Positions 62,162 through 64,000 of a stretch of DNA of 64,000 nucleotides are shown here, one piece after another. The first letter of the stretch is position 1, and each line of letters starts with the position of its first letter. This DNA is from Micromonospora lupini str. Lupac 08 (lineage in GTDB: Bacteria > Actinomycetota > Actinomycetes > Mycobacteriales > Micromonosporaceae): contig NZ_HF570108.1 of assembly GCF_000297395.2 (NCBI RefSeq), forward strand, positions 3,080,106 to 3,144,105. Reading direction: 5' to 3'. The notes below the pieces were generated by a model, which searched no databases, had not been told where the DNA came from, and saw nothing but the letters and a program-made list of their open reading frames with translations. The position numbers and the translations under genes are program-made.

Positions 62162-63109
62162 TCACCGGCGGGGGCGGGTGTCCCCGTGGTGCGGCCGGCC
62201 GTGCGGGTCCTCCCGGTCGATCCGCAGCTCCCGCTCCAACTCGGCGATGACCGCCCGCAGGTCGTCCAGCCGCTGGGTGAGCGCGATGCGGTCCACCTCG
62301 TCGGGCGCACCGTCGCCGTCGGAGTCGTAGTCGGGGGCCAACCGCTCGGTCATCTCCAGGCGGCGGGCCTCCTCCATCGAGTTGACGATGACCGCGATGA
62401 GGATGTTGAGCAGGAGGTTGACGGTGATCACCACGTAGCTGACGTAGTAGAGCAGCGTCCACGGCGAGATGGCCAGGCCCTGCTCGATGAGGTCCGGCAG
62501 TGTCTCCAGCGAGAGCAGCACGAACAACGTCAGCAGCGACCGGCCGATGTCGCCGTACTCGTCCGGGTACCGGTCGCCGAAGATCAGCCAGCCGGCCATT
62601 CCGTAGACGTACAGCGTCACCACGGCCAGGGCCAGGAACCCCGTGACGCCGGGCAGGCTGCGCCACAGCGCGGAGACGATGGTCCGCAGGCCCGGCGAGA
62701 AGCGCACCAGCCGGACCATCCGGGCGACCCGCACCACGCGCAGCAGCGCCGAGTCGCCGTGCAGGCCCGGAACGAAGATGGCCGCGATCACGACGAAGTC
62801 GAAGACGTTCCAGCCGTGCCGGAAGAAGTCCTGTGGACGTCGACCGTAGGCCGCCAGCCGGATGCCGATCTCGACGACGAAGACGGCGCGGAAGAGCGCC
62901 TCCAGCCCGTGCAGCGCCCGGGTCGCGGGGACCAGACCGTCGTACGTCTCCAGACCGAGGACGATCCCGTTGGCGAGGATGACGACGACGATGCCGATCT
63001 CGAACGGGCGGGACCGGGCGAGGCGTGCGCAGGCGTCGGCCAGCGCGGGCCGGCCGGGTCCGGGTGTGGACGGTGCACGGCGCTGCGCGGGCGCGGGTGG
63101 TCCGCTCAT
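62162..63109 (-). CDS. Voltage-gated ion channel (bacterial one-domain type) with acidic C-terminal motif
   Basis: A 315-residue six-helix channel subunit. S4 (~123-138) carries arginines every third residue (LLRVVRVARMVRLVRF). The pore loop reads LLSLETLPD (filter around residues 200-206), as in NaChBac-like Na/Ca channels. After S6, DYDSDGDGAPDE (~260-271) is a Ca-binding-loop-like motif, followed by a predicted coiled coil for tetramer assembly. The start is uncertain: no clear ribosome site precedes this ATG, and a GTG 48 bases upstream is an alternative. Confidence 0.82.
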   Translation of the reverse strand: MSGPPAPAQRRAPSTPGPGRPALADACARLARSRPFEIGIVVVILANGIVLGLETYDGLVPATRALHGLEALFRAVFVVEIGIRLAAYGRRPQDFFRHGWNVFDFVVIAAIFVPGLHGDSALLRVVRVARMVRLVRFSPGLRTIVSALWRSLPGVTGFLALAVVTLYVYGMAGWLIFGDRYPDEYGDIGRSLLTLFVLLSLETLPDLIEQGLAISPWTLLYYVSYVVITVNLLLNILIAVIVNSMEEARRLEMTERLAPDYDSDGDGAPDEVDRIALTQRLDDLRAVIAELERELRIDREDPHGRPHHGDTRPRR

Positions 63110-63237
63110 CCGGCGGCCGACCGGTTGGCGCGCGCCGAGGCCGTCGCGGGGGCCCACCTCCGGTCGTCGTGGTGGCGGCGCGGAGGCATGCCACCACCCT
63201 AGCCAAGATCAAGGATGCGGGGACGGCCGTGCACCCG

Positions 63238-63260
63238 AACAGCGAACAGTGTTTGCTGTT
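63238..63260. promoter_or_regulatory. TetR operator overlapping a leaderless promoter
   Basis: AACAGCGAACA and TGTTTGCTGTT form an 11-bp inverted repeat with one mismatch around a central G. A -10-like TAGAGT follows at once, placing initiation at or near the GTG of the TetR gene. Confidence 0.7.
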
Positions 63261-63272
63261 TAGAGTGGATCG

Positions 63273-63968
63273 GTGAGCGACACACCCGGGAGACCCGGCG
63301 ACCGCGACGCCAGCAGGCAGCCGATCTGGGCCAGACCCGAACGGGGCGCCCGTGGCCCCGCTCCGACGCACAGCCGGGACGCCATCGTCACGGCCGCCGT
63401 CGCCCTGGCCGATGCCGAGGGACTCGCCGCGGTGTCGATGCGCGCCGTCGCCGCCGCGCTCGGCACCGGCGCCGGATCGCTCTACCGGTACCTGTCGTCC
63501 CGCGACGACCTGCTGGACCTGATGACCGACCGGGTGGTGGCGGAGCTGCGGCCGTACCCGCCGGCGGGCGACGACTGGCTCGACGAGATGCTGCTGGTGG
63601 CCCGCCAGCAGTTGGCGCTCCACCGCGCCCACCCGTGGCTGATCGAGGTGATCCAACGGCCGTCCGGCGTCGGCCCCGAGAGCCTGGCCTGGTTCGACAA
63701 CTGCATCCGGATCCTGCAACCCGTGCGCTGTGCCGTCACCGCCAAGTTCGAGGCGATCGCCATGCTGACCGGCGTGGTGAGCCTGTTCGCCCGCACCGAG
63801 GCCGCCGCCGGGTCGGCGAGCTTCGCGGGCGCCGATCTCGCCGCGTACCCGCACCTGGTCGCGGCGTTCCGCCAGCCCTCGCCGCCGGCGCCCCGGACGG
63901 ACCTCTTCGAGCGGACGCTGCGCAGTCTGTTGACCGGCCTGCTCGCCGCGTCGCCCGAGGTGGGCTGA
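63273..63968 (+). CDS. TetR-family transcriptional regulator
   Basis: A 231-residue repressor. The N-terminal helix-turn-helix (~33-80) reads AIVTAAVALADAEGLAAVSMRAVAAALGTGAGSLYRYL in pattern, followed by an all-helical ligand domain of the TetR_C class. A 30-residue Pro/Arg-rich leader precedes it. The GTG start seems to coincide with the transcription start, so the mRNA may be leaderless. Divergent from the channel gene; autoregulation via the adjacent palindrome is likely. A short CGGGG/CCCCG hairpin follows the stop. Confidence 0.88.
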   Translation: MSDTPGRPGDRDASRQPIWARPERGARGPAPTHSRDAIVTAAVALADAEGLAAVSMRAVAAALGTGAGSLYRYLSSRDDLLDLMTDRVVAELRPYPPAGDDWLDEMLLVARQQLALHRAHPWLIEVIQRPSGVGPESLAWFDNCIRILQPVRCAVTAKFEAIAMLTGVVSLFARTEAAAGSASFAGADLAAYPHLVAAFRQPSPPAPRTDLFERTLRSLLTGLLAASPEVG

Positions 63969-64000
63969 CCCGGGGCGTACCCCGAGGTGGTCCCGACCGG

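Overview
The window is about 70% or more G+C, uses GTG starts freely, and packs genes into ATGA/GTGA-overlapping operons. It carries mycelial-actinomycete hallmarks: ricin-B/CBM2/CBM6-decorated secreted glycosidases, a B12-riboswitched class Ia ribonucleotide reductase, GAF-ANTAR regulators, and sugar ABC importers without their own ATPase. These point to Micromonosporaceae (Micromonospora-like), judged from gene content and style, not from a database search. No rRNA, tRNA, CRISPR array, transposase or prophage gene was seen.

Layout. (1) 1-2.2 kb: 3' end of a large secreted protein, probably a GH92 alpha-mannosidase. (2) 2.4-8.0 kb: cobalt/B12 block. A histidine-phosphatase-like protein and CbtA/CbtB lie behind one cobalamin riboswitch; nrdAB lies divergently behind a second. 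(3) 8.2-10 kb: secreted GH43. (4) 10.4-22.4 kb: deoxysugar/sugar-acid catabolic block: a FadR-type regulator, divergent CUT1 importer genes, an enolase-superfamily dehydratase, a secreted beta-helix (GH141-like) protein, an alcohol dehydrogenase, an SDR, an L-fuconolactonase-like hydrolase and an L-fucose-dehydrogenase-like AKR. (5) 22.5-26 kb: a multidomain ThuA/sorbosone-dehydrogenase protein. (6) 26.5-38.2 kb: CUT2 importer with a TIM-barrel epimerase, then three secreted enzymes (beta-helix, CE1 esterase, GH27 alpha-galactosidase), all with ricin-type lectin domains. (7) 38.3-45 kb: a GH32-like hydrolase, a LacI repressor and a divergent CUT1 importer with a serine hydrolase. (8) 45.1-46.6 kb: a GAF-ANTAR pair. 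(9) 46.8-48.2 kb: GH10 xylanase. (10) 48.9-54.1 kb: CUT2 importer, a FadR-type regulator and a bona fide L-fuconate dehydratase. (11) 54.5-58.4 kb: arsenic resistance island (arsR-acr3-arsC, arsN-like, FAD oxidoreductase). (12) 58.5-62.1 kb: a DksA-like protein and a tightly overlapping three-gene operon of unknown function (acyl-CoA-dehydrogenase-like, cytosolic PhnD-like, TusA-like/diiron fusion). (13) 62.2-64 kb: a voltage-gated channel and a TetR regulator.

How it works together. Most of the window serves plant polysaccharide breakdown outside the cell, import of the released sugars and oxidative catabolism, probably including L-fucose (dehydrogenase, lactonase and fuconate dehydratase are all present but split between two loci). 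Five secreted-enzyme genes carry a near-identical LacI-type operator (TGTTAnCGnTAACA) with no matching adjacent repressor, implying one distant regulator. The LacI repressor encoded here has its own distinct operator pair (CTAAACCGGTTTAG type). A further shared motif (CATnnGATCTwT) links the second CUT2 importer to fucD. The most novel element is the TusA-like/diiron, PhnD-like, acyl-CoA-dehydrogenase-like operon, whose proteins each lack a signature feature of their parent family.
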